Positions 51,978-60,863 of a stretch of DNA of 64,000 nucleotides are shown here, in pieces. Below the pieces are notes generated by a model. That model did no database searches and was not told the origin of the DNA. It saw nothing but the letters and a program-made list of their open reading frames with translations. Within the stretch, counting starts at the first letter, position 1, and the number at the start of each line of letters is the position of its first letter. The DNA lies in assembly GCF_004364805.1 (NCBI RefSeq), contig NZ_SOAP01000006.1, forward strand, positions 1-64,000, in the 5' to 3' direction. The DNA is from Pelagimonas phthalicica. GTDB lineage: Bacteria; Pseudomonadota; Alphaproteobacteria; Rhodobacterales; Rhodobacteraceae. A program made the translations under genes and the position numbers.

Positions 51978-53318
51978 ATGGTCAAATCGGCCCCCTATCT
52001 CATCATCGGCGCAGGCATTCACGGCCTCTCGACTGCGCTGCATCTTGCCAAAAAGCTCAAGGCGACAGGCAAAGGCTCGGGCGCGGATATTCTTGTCATC
52101 GACAAGACCGGCATCGCCGCCGGGGCCTCGGGGATCGCCTGTGGCGTGGTGCGTAACAACTATTTCCAGCCCGCCATGCGCGAATTGATGGCCCATTCTG
52201 TCCAGCATTGGGAGGCCCATGCCGAGGCGTTCCAGTACAACCCCGTCGGCTATATGCAGATCTCGGCGGAGTCCATGCGCGAGGATGTGGCGCAGATCCA
52301 TCAGGAACAGGCGGCGATTGGCTATGAATCCGTCTTTATCGACGGGGCCAAAGACTCGGACACCTATATGAAAGGCATATTTGACGATTGGACCGCGCAG
52401 GGTATCACCTCGGTCCTGCATGAAAAGCGCGGTGGCTTTGCCCATAACGCCCCGGCCATGTATGCGCTGGCCACCATGGCCGAGGCAGAAGGCGTGCGCA
52501 TTCAAACCGGCATCACGGTGACCGGCATGAAATTCGCCAATGGGGCCAATTCAGCCGTGACCGGGGTTGAGACCGACAAGGGCGACATTGAGTGTGATTA
52601 CCTTGTCGTCGCCACCGGCCCTTGGGTGCGCGATTTCTGGCATATGGCCGATCTGCCCTCCAAAATCTCGATCAAGGGATCGGATGGCACGATGCATGAT
52701 AACCAATCCATGTGGACCTTTTGGCAACTCGAAGAGGGCGTGCTGCGCGTCGATCCAGAAAGCTTTAAGACCAATGAGGGTAAGCTGCCACCGGTGATCC
52801 ATGTAGATACGGATGCGCCGCTGATCTCGGATGTGGATGGTTCTACCATCACCGAAGAGATGTGGGGCATCTATTACAAGCCTGACACCAATTTCGGCGG
52901 CATTCAGGGCGGGGCCATGCCCTATCCGGTCAACACACCCGTCGATGAGGTGGCGATTGACCCCTATGGGCCCTCATCGCCGGAATTTGTCAGCTCGCCG
53001 GAATTTGCCCATATGTGGGTGTCGGCGCTGGCCCATTGCAACGCTCGGTTCAAAGGCACCATGCCGAAATACCACAAGGAAGCCTCGGGCGGGATTGGCT
53101 GCTTTACCGCTGACAGTTTCCCGGTCTTCGACGCCATGCGCGAAAACCTCTACATCATCGCCGATAGCAACCATGGCTATAAAATGATCGGTGTCGGCGA
53201 GCTGGTCGCGGATGAGATCATCGGGCGCAACAGCACCTTGCTGGAACCGTTCCGCTTTTCGCGCTTTGCCGAGGGTAAATTGCACCCGGTTTCCAACAGC
53301 CCCTATCCCTGGAGCTGA
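51978..53318 (+). CDS. FAD-dependent oxidoreductase (DAO family)
   Basis: A 446-aa member of the glycine/D-amino acid oxidase superfamily. The Rossmann FAD motif APYLIIGAGIHGLSTALHLA is at the N-terminus and a late GYKMIGVGELVADEIIG closes the fold. The start is preceded by CGGAGACAAG. It is related to SoxB and dimethylglycine or N-methyl amino acid dehydrogenases; the substrate is not set by sequence. It precedes the sox operon but has its own terminator, so it is a separate transcript in the same regulon candidate. Confidence 0.85.
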   Translation: MVKSAPYLIIGAGIHGLSTALHLAKKLKATGKGSGADILVIDKTGIAAGASGIACGVVRNNYFQPAMRELMAHSVQHWEAHAEAFQYNPVGYMQISAESMREDVAQIHQEQAAIGYESVFIDGAKDSDTYMKGIFDDWTAQGITSVLHEKRGGFAHNAPAMYALATMAEAEGVRIQTGITVTGMKFANGANSAVTGVETDKGDIECDYLVVATGPWVRDFWHMADLPSKISIKGSDGTMHDNQSMWTFWQLEEGVLRVDPESFKTNEGKLPPVIHVDTDAPLISDVDGSTITEEMWGIYYKPDTNFGGIQGGAMPYPVNTPVDEVAIDPYGPSSPEFVSSPEFAHMWVSALAHCNARFKGTMPKYHKEASGGIGCFTADSFPVFDAMRENLYIIADSNHGYKMIGVGELVADEIIGRNSTLLEPFRFSRFAEGKLHPVSNSPYPWS

Positions 53319-53336
53319 CCCAATCCCATAGCTTTC

Positions 53337-53373
53337 AAAACCCCGCCAGACCAAGCGTTTGGCGGGGTTTTTG
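53337..53373 (+). terminator. Rho-independent terminator
   Basis: AAAACCCCGCCA (53337-53348) pairs with TGGCGGGGTTTTT (53360-53372) across a short loop. It separates the FAD oxidoreductase from soxB. Confidence 0.85.
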
Positions 53374-53490
53374 TATTAATGGGGAGGATTCTGCGCCATG
53401 GCCATTTTCAGCAATGATATGGCCGAAAAAGAAAAGTGAACGTCGCCTCCGCGCCTTAGCTGTTTTCAAAACGGCTTTGGAGAACCTGTT

Positions 53491-54741
53491 ATGCGATATT
53501 CAGCGGCCCGATTGCTTTGGGAAGGGCTGAAAGGCCACAAGGGCTGGGGGCGGGCCTGGCGCGACCCGGAGCCAAAACCGTCTTATGATGTTGTGATCAT
53601 CGGCGGTGGTGGTCATGGCTTGGCCACGGCGCATTACCTCTCCAAGGTTTACGGGGTTCGCGATGTTGCGGTGCTGGAAAAGGGCTGGATAGGCGGCGGG
53701 AATGTTGGCCGCAACACCACGATCATCCGCTCGAACTACCTGCTGGATGGCAACGAGCCGTTTTACGAATTCTCGATGAAGCTCTGGGAAAACCTCGAAC
53801 AGGATCTGAACTATAACGCCATGGTGTCGCAGCGTGGGATCATGAACTTGATCCACACCGATGCGCAGCGCGATGCCTTTCGCCGGCGCGGCAATGCCAT
53901 GCGCTTGTACGGGGCCGGATCCGAATTGCTGGACGCCGACCAGGTGCGCAAAGAGGTGCCGTTTCTCAACTTTGACAATGCGCGTTTCCCGATCAAAGGC
54001 GCGTTGGTGCAGCGTCGCGGTGGCACGGTGCGCCATGATGCGGTGGCCTGGGGCTATGCACGCTCGGCGGATCAACATGGCGTCGACATCATCCAGAATT
54101 GCGAAGTCACCGGCTTTCGCATCGAAAACGGCAAGGTTCTGGGGATCGAAACCACGCGCGGCTATATCGGCGCGGGCAAGGTGGGCGTCGCAGTTGCGGG
54201 CAATTCGTCCCGGGTGATGGCCAAGGCCGGGATGCGCCTGCCCATCGAAAGCCATGTCTTGCAGGCCTTTGTCTCTGAGGGGCTAAAACCGGTCATTCCC
54301 GGCGTGATCACCTTTGGCGCCGGGCATTTCTATGTCAGCCAGTCCGATAAGGGCGGGCTGGTCTTTGGTGGCGATATTGACGGCTATAACACCTATGCGC
54401 AGCGCGGCAACATGCCGGTGGTCGAAGACGTGGCCGAAGGCGGTGTCGCCCTGATGCCCATCATCGGCCGCGCGCGGCTGCTGCGCATGTGGGGCGGCAT
54501 TATGGATATGTCGATGGATGGCTCCCCCTTTATCGACAAGACCCATATTGACGGGCTCTATTTCAACGGTGGCTGGTGTTATGGCGGGTTCAAGGCGACC
54601 CCGGCCTCGGGTTATGCCTTTGCCCATCTTTTGGCCACCGACACCCCGCATGACACCGCCACTGCCTACCGGCTCGATCGGTTCCGCAGCGGTGCGATGA
54701 TCGACGAAAAAGGCATGGGCGCACAGCCCAACCTGCATTGA
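53491..54741 (+). CDS. soxB: Sarcosine oxidase beta subunit SoxB-like
   Basis: 416 aa. The typical SoxB opening ends in GWGRAWRDPEPKP. The FAD motif YDVVIIGGGGHGLATAHYL follows at 32-50, and His182 in GGTVRHDAVAW matches the residue that carries covalent FMN in the family. The beta subunit oxidises N-methyl amino acids such as sarcosine at FAD and passes electrons to FMN at the alpha-beta interface. It is first in the soxB-PPOX-soxD-soxA-soxG operon. The true substrate may differ from sarcosine, given the altered SoxD. Confidence 0.9.
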   Translation: MRYSAARLLWEGLKGHKGWGRAWRDPEPKPSYDVVIIGGGGHGLATAHYLSKVYGVRDVAVLEKGWIGGGNVGRNTTIIRSNYLLDGNEPFYEFSMKLWENLEQDLNYNAMVSQRGIMNLIHTDAQRDAFRRRGNAMRLYGAGSELLDADQVRKEVPFLNFDNARFPIKGALVQRRGGTVRHDAVAWGYARSADQHGVDIIQNCEVTGFRIENGKVLGIETTRGYIGAGKVGVAVAGNSSRVMAKAGMRLPIESHVLQAFVSEGLKPVIPGVITFGAGHFYVSQSDKGGLVFGGDIDGYNTYAQRGNMPVVEDVAEGGVALMPIIGRARLLRMWGGIMDMSMDGSPFIDKTHIDGLYFNGGWCYGGFKATPASGYAFAHLLATDTPHDTATAYRLDRFRSGAMIDEKGMGAQPNLH

Positions 54742-54751
54742 GGGGGACCAG

Positions 54752-55237
54752 ATGCTGAACAGATTTGCCAAAGAGCTGATTGAAAACTGGCGGCTGGGTC
54801 TGGTGGCCTCGACCAATGCGGATGGCACGCCCAACCTGTCGCCCAAGGGCACCTTTGTGGTGCATGACGATACGACCATCGGTTTTGCTGATCTCCGCTC
54901 GCCCGGAACGGTTGAGAACATCTCAGAGCGTCCTGTGATCGAAGTGAACTTTGTGGATCAATTGACCCGGCAAGGTGTGCGTCTGCGCGGGCAGGCGCGG
55001 ATCGTCAGCCCAGACATGCCCGAATTTGCCAAGCTCAAGAAACCCTATATCGCGGGTTGGCCGGATCTGGCCGACATGATCAACGCCATCGTCTTGATTG
55101 ATCTCAGCGAGGTCAAACCCATCTGCACCCCGGCCTATGATGCCGGGGCCGAATGCGATGCCCTGCGCCAATCCTGGATGGAGCGCATCCGCGACATCAA
55201 TATCAAACATTCCGTTTCGGAGGCAGGCGAATGCTGA
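54752..55237 (+). CDS. Pyridoxamine-phosphate-oxidase-like flavin protein in sox operon
   Basis: 161 aa with the split-barrel FMN fold: FAKELIENWRLGLVASTNAD, GTPNLSPKGTFVVHDDTTIG and RPVIEVNFVDQLTRQGVRLR. Members bind FMN or F420 and reduce various compounds. It is inserted between soxB and soxD, a position not occupied in the standard soxBDAG operon. It may act in flavin handling for the complex or on a side product. The stop overlaps the soxD start. Confidence 0.8.
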   Translation: MLNRFAKELIENWRLGLVASTNADGTPNLSPKGTFVVHDDTTIGFADLRSPGTVENISERPVIEVNFVDQLTRQGVRLRGQARIVSPDMPEFAKLKKPYIAGWPDLADMINAIVLIDLSEVKPICTPAYDAGAECDALRQSWMERIRDINIKHSVSEAGEC

Positions 55238-55518
55238 TCCCTCACCCTTTGCTTGGGCTGCGTGACGCCCAGGAATTCACCTATCTCGGCGATGCCAGCT
55301 TGCTCAACCGTCCCGATGGCATGGCGGAGGGCGCGGCAGAGGCCTTACACGACTACCTTTATCTGCGCGACAACCCGGCGGGCGAACATCGCGAGCTTTG
55401 GTTTCATGAACAGGGCGACCGATCCTGGCTGGTGGTGACGCGCAACACGCTGACGCATGAGATCACTCAGGTCGAATTTGCTGCTGATGTGGCGCGCCAA
55501 AAGGGGGCGGATCAATGA
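55231..55518 (+). CDS. soxD: Sarcosine oxidase delta subunit SoxD-like, zinc ligands lost
   Basis: 95 aa from the ATG at 55231 (GGAGGCAGGCGA upstream). It aligns with SoxD by RDAQEFTYLGDAS, HDYLYLRDNPAGEHRELWFH and LVVTRNTLTHEI. In the characterised protein the sites Cys6, Cys9, His59 and Cys63 bind zinc. Here the first cysteine position reads His, the second Leu and the last Asp, and the protein has no cysteine at all; only the His in WFHEQGD remains. It therefore should not bind zinc in the usual way. It overlaps both neighbours. Confidence 0.85.
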   Translation: MLIPHPLLGLRDAQEFTYLGDASLLNRPDGMAEGAAEALHDYLYLRDNPAGEHRELWFHEQGDRSWLVVTRNTLTHEITQVEFAADVARQKGADQ

Positions 55519-58466
55519 CGCAAAGCAACCGCATATCCGGCGGTCTGATTGATCGCGATTTGCCCATCTCCTTTTCCTTTGAGGGTGAGAGCCTGCAAGG
55601 GTTCGCCGGGGACACGCTGGCTTCGGCCCTGCTGGCCAATGGCAAACGCCTGATGGGGCGCAGTTTCAAATACCACCGTCCGCGCGGTGTGATTTCCTCG
55701 GGCTCCGAAGAGCCCAATGCGCTGATGCATATCGGCGAAGGGGCCTATCGCACGCCCAATACCCGCGCCACCGTGGCTGAGCTCTATGATGGCATGGTCG
55801 CGCAGAGCCAGAACGCCTGGCCGTCGCTGGCCTTTGACGCCATGGGCATCAATGATCTGTTTTCAAACTTCCTCACCGCCGGGTTCTATTACAAGACCTT
55901 CATGTGGCCGCGCGCCTTTTGGGAAAAGCTGTACGAGCCGATAATCCGCAAGGCCGCTGGGCTTGGGTCGCTGTCGATGCAGGATGACCCGGATGTCTAT
56001 GACAAAGGGTTCTTGCATTGCGACCTTTTGGTGATTGGCGCCGGGCCTGCCGGGCTGATGGCGGCGCTGACCGCCGGCCGGGCAGGGGCGCAGGTCATTC
56101 TGGCGGACGAAGATTTCGTGATGGGTGGTCGGCTCAACAGCGAAGTGATCGAGATTGGTGGGCAATCCGGCTCTGATTGGGCCAAAGCCAGCTTGGCCGA
56201 ACTGGCCAGCCTGCCCAATGTGCGCCTGATGGCGCGGACAACGGTGCTGGGGGCCTTTGATCACGGTATCTTTAGCGCGGTCGAGCGGGTCAGCGATCAT
56301 CTACCCTTGTCGCAACGCGCGGGCCGCGCGCGCGAAACCCTGTGGCGCATCTATGCCAAACGCTCGCTGCTTTGCGCCGGGGCCACGGAGCGCATGATTG
56401 CCTTTTCCAACAATGACCGCCCCGGCATTATGCAGGCCGGGGCCATGCGCGCCTATGCCAATCGCTGGGCGGTCAGCGCCGGTCAAAAAGTTGCGGTTTT
56501 TGCCAATAATGACGACGCCTATCGCACCGCGCGCGATTTGACCGCCAAAGGGGTTGAGGTCGTCGCGGTGATCGACCCGCGCGAGGGCGTGCCAGACAGC
56601 CCGGTTCAGGTGATCCGGGGGCAGGTGATTCATAGCAAGGGGCGTCTTGGCCTCAAATCAGTGCGGGTGCGCAAGGCGGATGGTGGGGTTGAAACCCTCG
56701 CGGTTGACGCTTTGGCCGTGTCGGGTGGTTGGAACCCCAACCTGTCCCTGACAAGCCATCAACGCGGCCGCCCTGATTGGCGCGACGACATTGCCGCCTT
56801 TGTGCCGGGCGCAAACCTGCCCGTCGGCATGGCGGTGGCCGGTGCCGCGGCGGGTGATTTTTCCACCCATGCGGCGTTGCACTCCGGGGCGGAGATGGCC
56901 TGTCAAAGCCTCGAAGCTCTGGGCCAACCCGTCACCCCCGCAAACCTGCCCGAGGCTGAGGATGCGCCCACCCAAATCACTCCGTTTTGGTATGTGGGCG
57001 AGGGCAAGGCGCGCAAATGGCTGGATTTCCAGAACGATGTCACCGTCAAAGACGTCAAGCTCGCCCATCAAGAGGGGTTTGAATCCGTCGAACATCTCAA
57101 ACGCTACACCACGCTGGGCATGGCCACGGATCAGGGCAAAAACGCCAATATGGGTGGTCTGGCGGTGATGGCGGAAATGACCGGGCAAAGCATTCCGCAA
57201 ACCGGCACCACCATCTTTCGCCCGCCCTATACGCCGGTTTCCATGGGGGCCTTGGCGGGGCGGTCCACCGGCAAGGATTTCAAACCGACCCGCCTGACCC
57301 CCAGCCATCATTGGGCCCAGCGTCAGGGCGCGGTCTTTGTCGAGGTGGGGCAATGGTTGCGCGCGCAATGGTTCCCGCAGCCCGGCGAAACCCATTGGCG
57401 CCAATCCGTGGATCGCGAGGCGCTGGCCGTGCGCAAATCTGTCGGTGTCTGTGATGTGACCACGCTGGGCAAGGTGGATGTGCAGGGCAAGGATGCGGCG
57501 CAATTCCTCAATCTGGTCTATGCCAATGCATTTGCCAAATTGCCGGTGGGCAAGACCCGCTATGGTCTGATGCTGCGCGAAGATGGCATTGCCATGGATG
57601 ACGGCACCGCTGCCCGTCTTGCCGAAGACCATTTCGTCGTCACCACCACCACCGCCAATGCCGGTCCGGTCTATCGCCACATGGAATTTGTGCGCCAATG
57701 CCTGCGCCCCGACCTGGATGTGCAGCTGATTTCGACAACTGACGCTTGGGCACAATACGCCGTGGCCGGGCCCAATTCCCGCAAGCTGCTGCAAAAGATC
57801 GTCGACCCGGAATTCGACATCTCGAACGAGGCCTTTCCCTTTATGGGCTGTGCCGAGATCACCGTCTGTGGCGGCATCCGCGCGCGGCTGTTCCGCATCT
57901 CCTTCTCGGGCGAACTTGCCTATGAAATCGCCGTGCCAACGCGCTATGGCGAGAGCCTGATCGAGGTGCTGATGCAGGCAGGCGCAGAGTTTGACGTCAC
58001 CCCTTATGGCACCGAAGCCCTGGGTGTTCTCAGAATCGAGAAAGGCCATGCCGCAGGCAATGAATTGAACGGTCAAACCGCCGCCGCGCATCTGGGCATG
58101 GCGCGCTTGGTCTCAACCAAAAAGGATTCGATTGGCGCGGTGATGACCCGCCGCTCGGAATTGGCCAAGGATGACGGGCTGCGTCTGGTGGGGTTTGAAT
58201 CCATGGGGGCCGAGATCCTGCCCGCTGGCTCGCATCTCTTTGCCGATGGCGCAACGCAAGAGCCCGCCAATGATCAGGGCTGGCTGACCTCGGCCTGCTA
58301 TTCCCCGCATCTGGGCAAACATATCGCCCTTGGTTATCTCGCCCGCGGCTCTGATCGCATCGGAGAGGTGGTGGACGCCGCCAACCCGGTCGAAGGCAAG
58401 ACCCTCAAGGCGCGCGTCGTCAGTGCGCATTTCATCGACCCAGAAGGAGCGCGGCTTCGTGACTAA
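55515..58466 (+). CDS. soxA: Sarcosine oxidase alpha subunit SoxA-like
   Basis: 983 aa, normal for SoxA. It begins with a ferredoxin-like/NAD-binding segment (ISFSFEGESLQGFAGDTLAS), then the pyridine-nucleotide-disulfide region (CDLLVIGAGPAGLMAALTAG at about 170), and a C-terminal GCV_T/aminomethyltransferase folate domain (about 610-980). It binds NAD+ and transfers the methyl carbon to tetrahydrofolate. The start overlaps the soxD stop (ATGA) and the end overlaps soxG. Confidence 0.92.
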   Translation: MTQSNRISGGLIDRDLPISFSFEGESLQGFAGDTLASALLANGKRLMGRSFKYHRPRGVISSGSEEPNALMHIGEGAYRTPNTRATVAELYDGMVAQSQNAWPSLAFDAMGINDLFSNFLTAGFYYKTFMWPRAFWEKLYEPIIRKAAGLGSLSMQDDPDVYDKGFLHCDLLVIGAGPAGLMAALTAGRAGAQVILADEDFVMGGRLNSEVIEIGGQSGSDWAKASLAELASLPNVRLMARTTVLGAFDHGIFSAVERVSDHLPLSQRAGRARETLWRIYAKRSLLCAGATERMIAFSNNDRPGIMQAGAMRAYANRWAVSAGQKVAVFANNDDAYRTARDLTAKGVEVVAVIDPREGVPDSPVQVIRGQVIHSKGRLGLKSVRVRKADGGVETLAVDALAVSGGWNPNLSLTSHQRGRPDWRDDIAAFVPGANLPVGMAVAGAAAGDFSTHAALHSGAEMACQSLEALGQPVTPANLPEAEDAPTQITPFWYVGEGKARKWLDFQNDVTVKDVKLAHQEGFESVEHLKRYTTLGMATDQGKNANMGGLAVMAEMTGQSIPQTGTTIFRPPYTPVSMGALAGRSTGKDFKPTRLTPSHHWAQRQGAVFVEVGQWLRAQWFPQPGETHWRQSVDREALAVRKSVGVCDVTTLGKVDVQGKDAAQFLNLVYANAFAKLPVGKTRYGLMLREDGIAMDDGTAARLAEDHFVVTTTTANAGPVYRHMEFVRQCLRPDLDVQLISTTDAWAQYAVAGPNSRKLLQKIVDPEFDISNEAFPFMGCAEITVCGGIRARLFRISFSGELAYEIAVPTRYGESLIEVLMQAGAEFDVTPYGTEALGVLRIEKGHAAGNELNGQTAAAHLGMARLVSTKKDSIGAVMTRRSELAKDDGLRLVGFESMGAEILPAGSHLFADGATQEPANDQGWLTSACYSPHLGKHIALGYLARGSDRIGEVVDAANPVEGKTLKARVVSAHFIDPEGARLRD

Positions 58467-59022
58467 ATACACTCTTTTCCCACGCACCGCCTTTGGTCGC
58501 GACGCGGCGATGATCGACCAGATCGGCAGCGCCACTCTGAGCGAACGCCCCGATTTCGCCATTGCTTCGGTCGCGGAGCGGGCAGGGCAGGGCGATCTCA
58601 GCCCTGTCTTGACCGGTGCGGCGGCTGTGGCCGTGTCGGAATGGCAGGATGGCTTGGGCCGCACTGTATTCTGGAGCGGGCCGAACCAGTGGTTTGTTCT
58701 GGCAGATCACGACCGCTCGGAAATGCTGGCTGCTGAGCTGAAAACCGAATTGGGGGATCAGGCTTCGGTCACCGAACAGAATGATGGCTGGGTGGTGTTT
58801 GATCTGCAGGGCGCGGATTTGACCCCGATCCTGGAACGCCTCTGCCCCATCAACCTCGCTGAGTTTGGCGCAAACCGCGTTCAGCGCACGGTGATAGACC
58901 ATGTCGGCTGCTTTGTGCTGTGCCTCGAGCCGGGCAGATCCTATCGCCTGCTCTGCGGGCGCAGCTTTGCCGGTTCCTTTGCTCATGGCATCAAGACGAT
59001 CATGGGGTCGGTGGCGGTCTAG
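58459..59022 (+). CDS. soxG: Sarcosine oxidase gamma subunit SoxG-like
   Basis: 187 aa from a GTG at 58459, with AGAAGGAGC upstream and an 8-bp overlap with soxA; an upstream frame exists but has no ribosome site. It has the SoxG features FWSGPNQWFVLADH and SAELGANRVQRTVIDHVGC-like spacing, with a C-terminal SYRLLCGRSFAGSF. It is the gamma subunit that packs against the folate domain. It ends the operon before repeat copy G. Confidence 0.85.
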   Translation: MTKYTLFPRTAFGRDAAMIDQIGSATLSERPDFAIASVAERAGQGDLSPVLTGAAAVAVSEWQDGLGRTVFWSGPNQWFVLADHDRSEMLAAELKTELGDQASVTEQNDGWVVFDLQGADLTPILERLCPINLAEFGANRVQRTVIDHVGCFVLCLEPGRSYRLLCGRSFAGSFAHGIKTIMGSVAV

Positions 59023-59041
59023 CGCGTGAGGGGATGATATT

Positions 59042-59130
59042 CCGGATCGCCTGCGATCCGGTTCGCGCTCATGCCAGAGGCATGCTTTCAGCATGACCCT
59101 GCCCCTATGGCGGGCGCGAACCTCTGTAGC
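59042..59130. repeat. Dispersed intergenic repeat, copy G
   Basis: GGATCGC-CT-GCGATCC (59044-59059), then GGTTCGCGC, the CATGCCAGAGGCATGC insert shared with copy C2, and CGGGCGCGAACCTCTGTAG. It is a short form without the long loop. It lies between the convergent soxG and oxidoreductase genes. Confidence 0.78.
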
Positions 59131-59184
59131 GAACTTCTGATTGTCAACGTTGAGCAGGACGCTTGTCCTGCCCTGTCTCAACCC

Positions 59185-60204
59185 TCAGCCGGGAAACCCT
59201 TCCAAAACCAGCTTTCCCTTGGTCTTGTTGCTTTCCAGCATCCCATGCGCCTTGCGCAGGTTTTCCGCCGTGATCAGGCCCAGCGGCTGATCCGTCGTTG
59301 TGCGAACTTTACCCGCATCCACCAGCGCCGCGACCTCGTTCAGGATGTCCTGTTGCCGGGTGATATCGGCGGTTTGGAACAGCGATCGCGTATACATCAG
59401 CTCCCAATGGATCGAGATGCTCTTGCCCTTGAACGGCATGATGTCAAACGCCGCCGGATCGTCGATCAAACCATAGCGTCCTTGCGGTGCGACCAGGCTT
59501 GTAACCTCGCTAATGTAACTGTCGGAATGGGTGGTCGAAAACACAAAAGAGGGCGCGCCAATACCAAGCGCAGCCACTTGCTTCGCCAAGGGCTGCGAAT
59601 GGTCAACCACGTGATGCGCGCCAAGCTCTTTTACCCAGGCCTGGGTTTCCGGGCGCGAGGCGGTGGCAATTACCGAGACATCGCTAAGGGCGCGCAGCAA
59701 TTGGATCGCGATTGAGCCAACACCGCCGGACCCGCCAATGATCAGCGCCGCCTTGGCCCCACCGGCCACCGGCTCTGTGACTTTCAAACGGTCAAACAGC
59801 ATCTCATAGGCAGTGAGCGCGGTCAGGGGCAGGGCGGCCGCGGCGGAAAAGCCCAGCGTTTCCGGCATCCGCCCGACAATACGTTCATCGACCAGATGAA
59901 ATTCGCTATTGGTGCCCGGGCGCGAAATATCGCCCGCATACCAAACCTTGTCACCCGGCGCATAGCCCGTCACTTCAGGCCCGATGGCGGCCACAACGCC
60001 GGTTGCGTCCCAACCCAGCACTTCGGGCTGGCCATTGCTGGCGGCGCGTCCCTGACGAATTTTCGTATCAACCGGGTTGACCGAGATCGCCTTGACCTCG
60101 ACCAGAATGTCTCGCCCGGTCGGGCTTGGTTTTGGCAGGTCGAGATCAACCAGAGATTTTGGATCGCTGCTGGGCAGATTTTCGTAATAACCGATGGCTT
60201 TCAT
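59185..60204 (-). CDS. Zinc-type alcohol dehydrogenase / quinone oxidoreductase family
   Basis: 339 aa in the medium-chain reductase superfamily. The cofactor motif AALIIGGSGGVGSIAIQLLR lies near residue 153 and the N-terminal GroES-like domain has SVNPVDTKIRQG. The structural zinc-binding cysteines of true alcohol dehydrogenases are absent, so quinone oxidoreductase-like reduction with NADPH is more likely. It is divergent from the HxlR-family gene, the classic layout of a QorR-type regulator and its target. Confidence 0.87.
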   Translation of the reverse strand: MKAIGYYENLPSSDPKSLVDLDLPKPSPTGRDILVEVKAISVNPVDTKIRQGRAASNGQPEVLGWDATGVVAAIGPEVTGYAPGDKVWYAGDISRPGTNSEFHLVDERIVGRMPETLGFSAAAALPLTALTAYEMLFDRLKVTEPVAGGAKAALIIGGSGGVGSIAIQLLRALSDVSVIATASRPETQAWVKELGAHHVVDHSQPLAKQVAALGIGAPSFVFSTTHSDSYISEVTSLVAPQGRYGLIDDPAAFDIMPFKGKSISIHWELMYTRSLFQTADITRQQDILNEVAALVDAGKVRTTTDQPLGLITAENLRKAHGMLESNKTKGKLVLEGFPG

Positions 60205-60324
60205 GTTGGGTCCTTTCCTCAGTCCAATGGCGCGGCGGCGAGGGCCGCTGACCGCTTGGCTTGAGGCTTACAAACACTGGTGTATACTGCACAAGTACGC
60301 AACATTTCGGCTTATAGGTACCAA

Positions 60325-60672
60325 ATGGATACTGTGAAACCCGTCAAACGCTTTGAGAACTCCAATTGCAATGGGGGCTGCCCGGTCGAAAACGCGCTTG
60401 AGCAAATCGCGGGCAAGTGGAAAGGGCTGGTGATCTATCACCTGCTTTCCGACACGCTGCGTTTCAACGAATTGTCGCGCCGGGTTGGCTCGGTCACGCA
60501 ACGCAGCCTGACCAAACAGTTGCGCGAGCTTGAAGCGGATGGAATCGTCGCCCGCAAAGTCTATGCCGTGGTGCCGCCGCGCGTGGAATACAGCCTGACC
60601 GAAAAAGGCACCGCCTTGGGGCCGGTCGTTTCCGCCTTGCATGCCTGGGGAAGCGCTCATCCGAGGGCGTGA
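60325..60672 (+). CDS. HxlR-family regulator, redox-sensing type
   Basis: 115 aa from the ATG at 60325, rather than an upstream ATG, because the mature HxlR core starts with NSNCNGGCPVENALEQIAGK. The winged helix VTQRSLTKQLRELEADGIV follows. Two N-terminal cysteines (CNGGC) are typical of redox/electrophile-sensing members such as QorR. It probably represses the divergent oxidoreductase. An inverted ACACTGGTGT in the 120-bp gap (near 60273) is a possible operator. Confidence 0.87.
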   Translation: MDTVKPVKRFENSNCNGGCPVENALEQIAGKWKGLVIYHLLSDTLRFNELSRRVGSVTQRSLTKQLRELEADGIVARKVYAVVPPRVEYSLTEKGTALGPVVSALHAWGSAHPRA

Positions 60673-60682
60673 TATTCAGCTC

Positions 60683-60698
60683 ATAATCTAGATTATGT
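60683..60698. promoter_or_regulatory. Perfect 16-bp palindrome after the HxlR gene
   Basis: CATAATCTAGATTATG is exactly self-complementary and AT-rich, 11 bp past the HxlR stop. It could be an operator for the following transporter operon or part of a weak terminator; no further evidence separates these. Confidence 0.4.
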
Positions 60699-60716
60699 AA
60701 AATAAGTTCAATGACA

Positions 60717-60753
60717 ACCCACCCCGCAGCGTCGAACTGTGGGGTTTTCTGCG
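60717..60753 (+). terminator. Terminator after the HxlR gene
   Basis: CCCCGCAG pairs with CTGTGGGG (one G-U pair), flanked by AACC upstream and TTTT downstream. It probably ends the HxlR transcript before the transporter promoter. Confidence 0.7.
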
Positions 60754-60795
60754 TTTTGGCGGCCCTAACCGCAATATTTTCCAAAATCTGAATCG

Positions 60796-60830
60796 TTGAC
60801 ATGAATAGTGATTCATGTTTCATATTTTGC
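60796..60830 (+). promoter_or_regulatory. Predicted promoter and operator of the ABC transporter operon
   Basis: TTGACA (60796-60801) lies upstream of CATATT (60821-60826, 19-bp spacing) or TTTCAT (16-bp). Between them is the perfect inverted repeat CATGAAT-AGTG-ATTCATG (60800-60817), overlapping the -35, a natural repressor site. Confidence 0.5.
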
Positions 60831-60863
60831 AGGAGAGAGAAGCGAATGGGAGGAGGAACCCAG

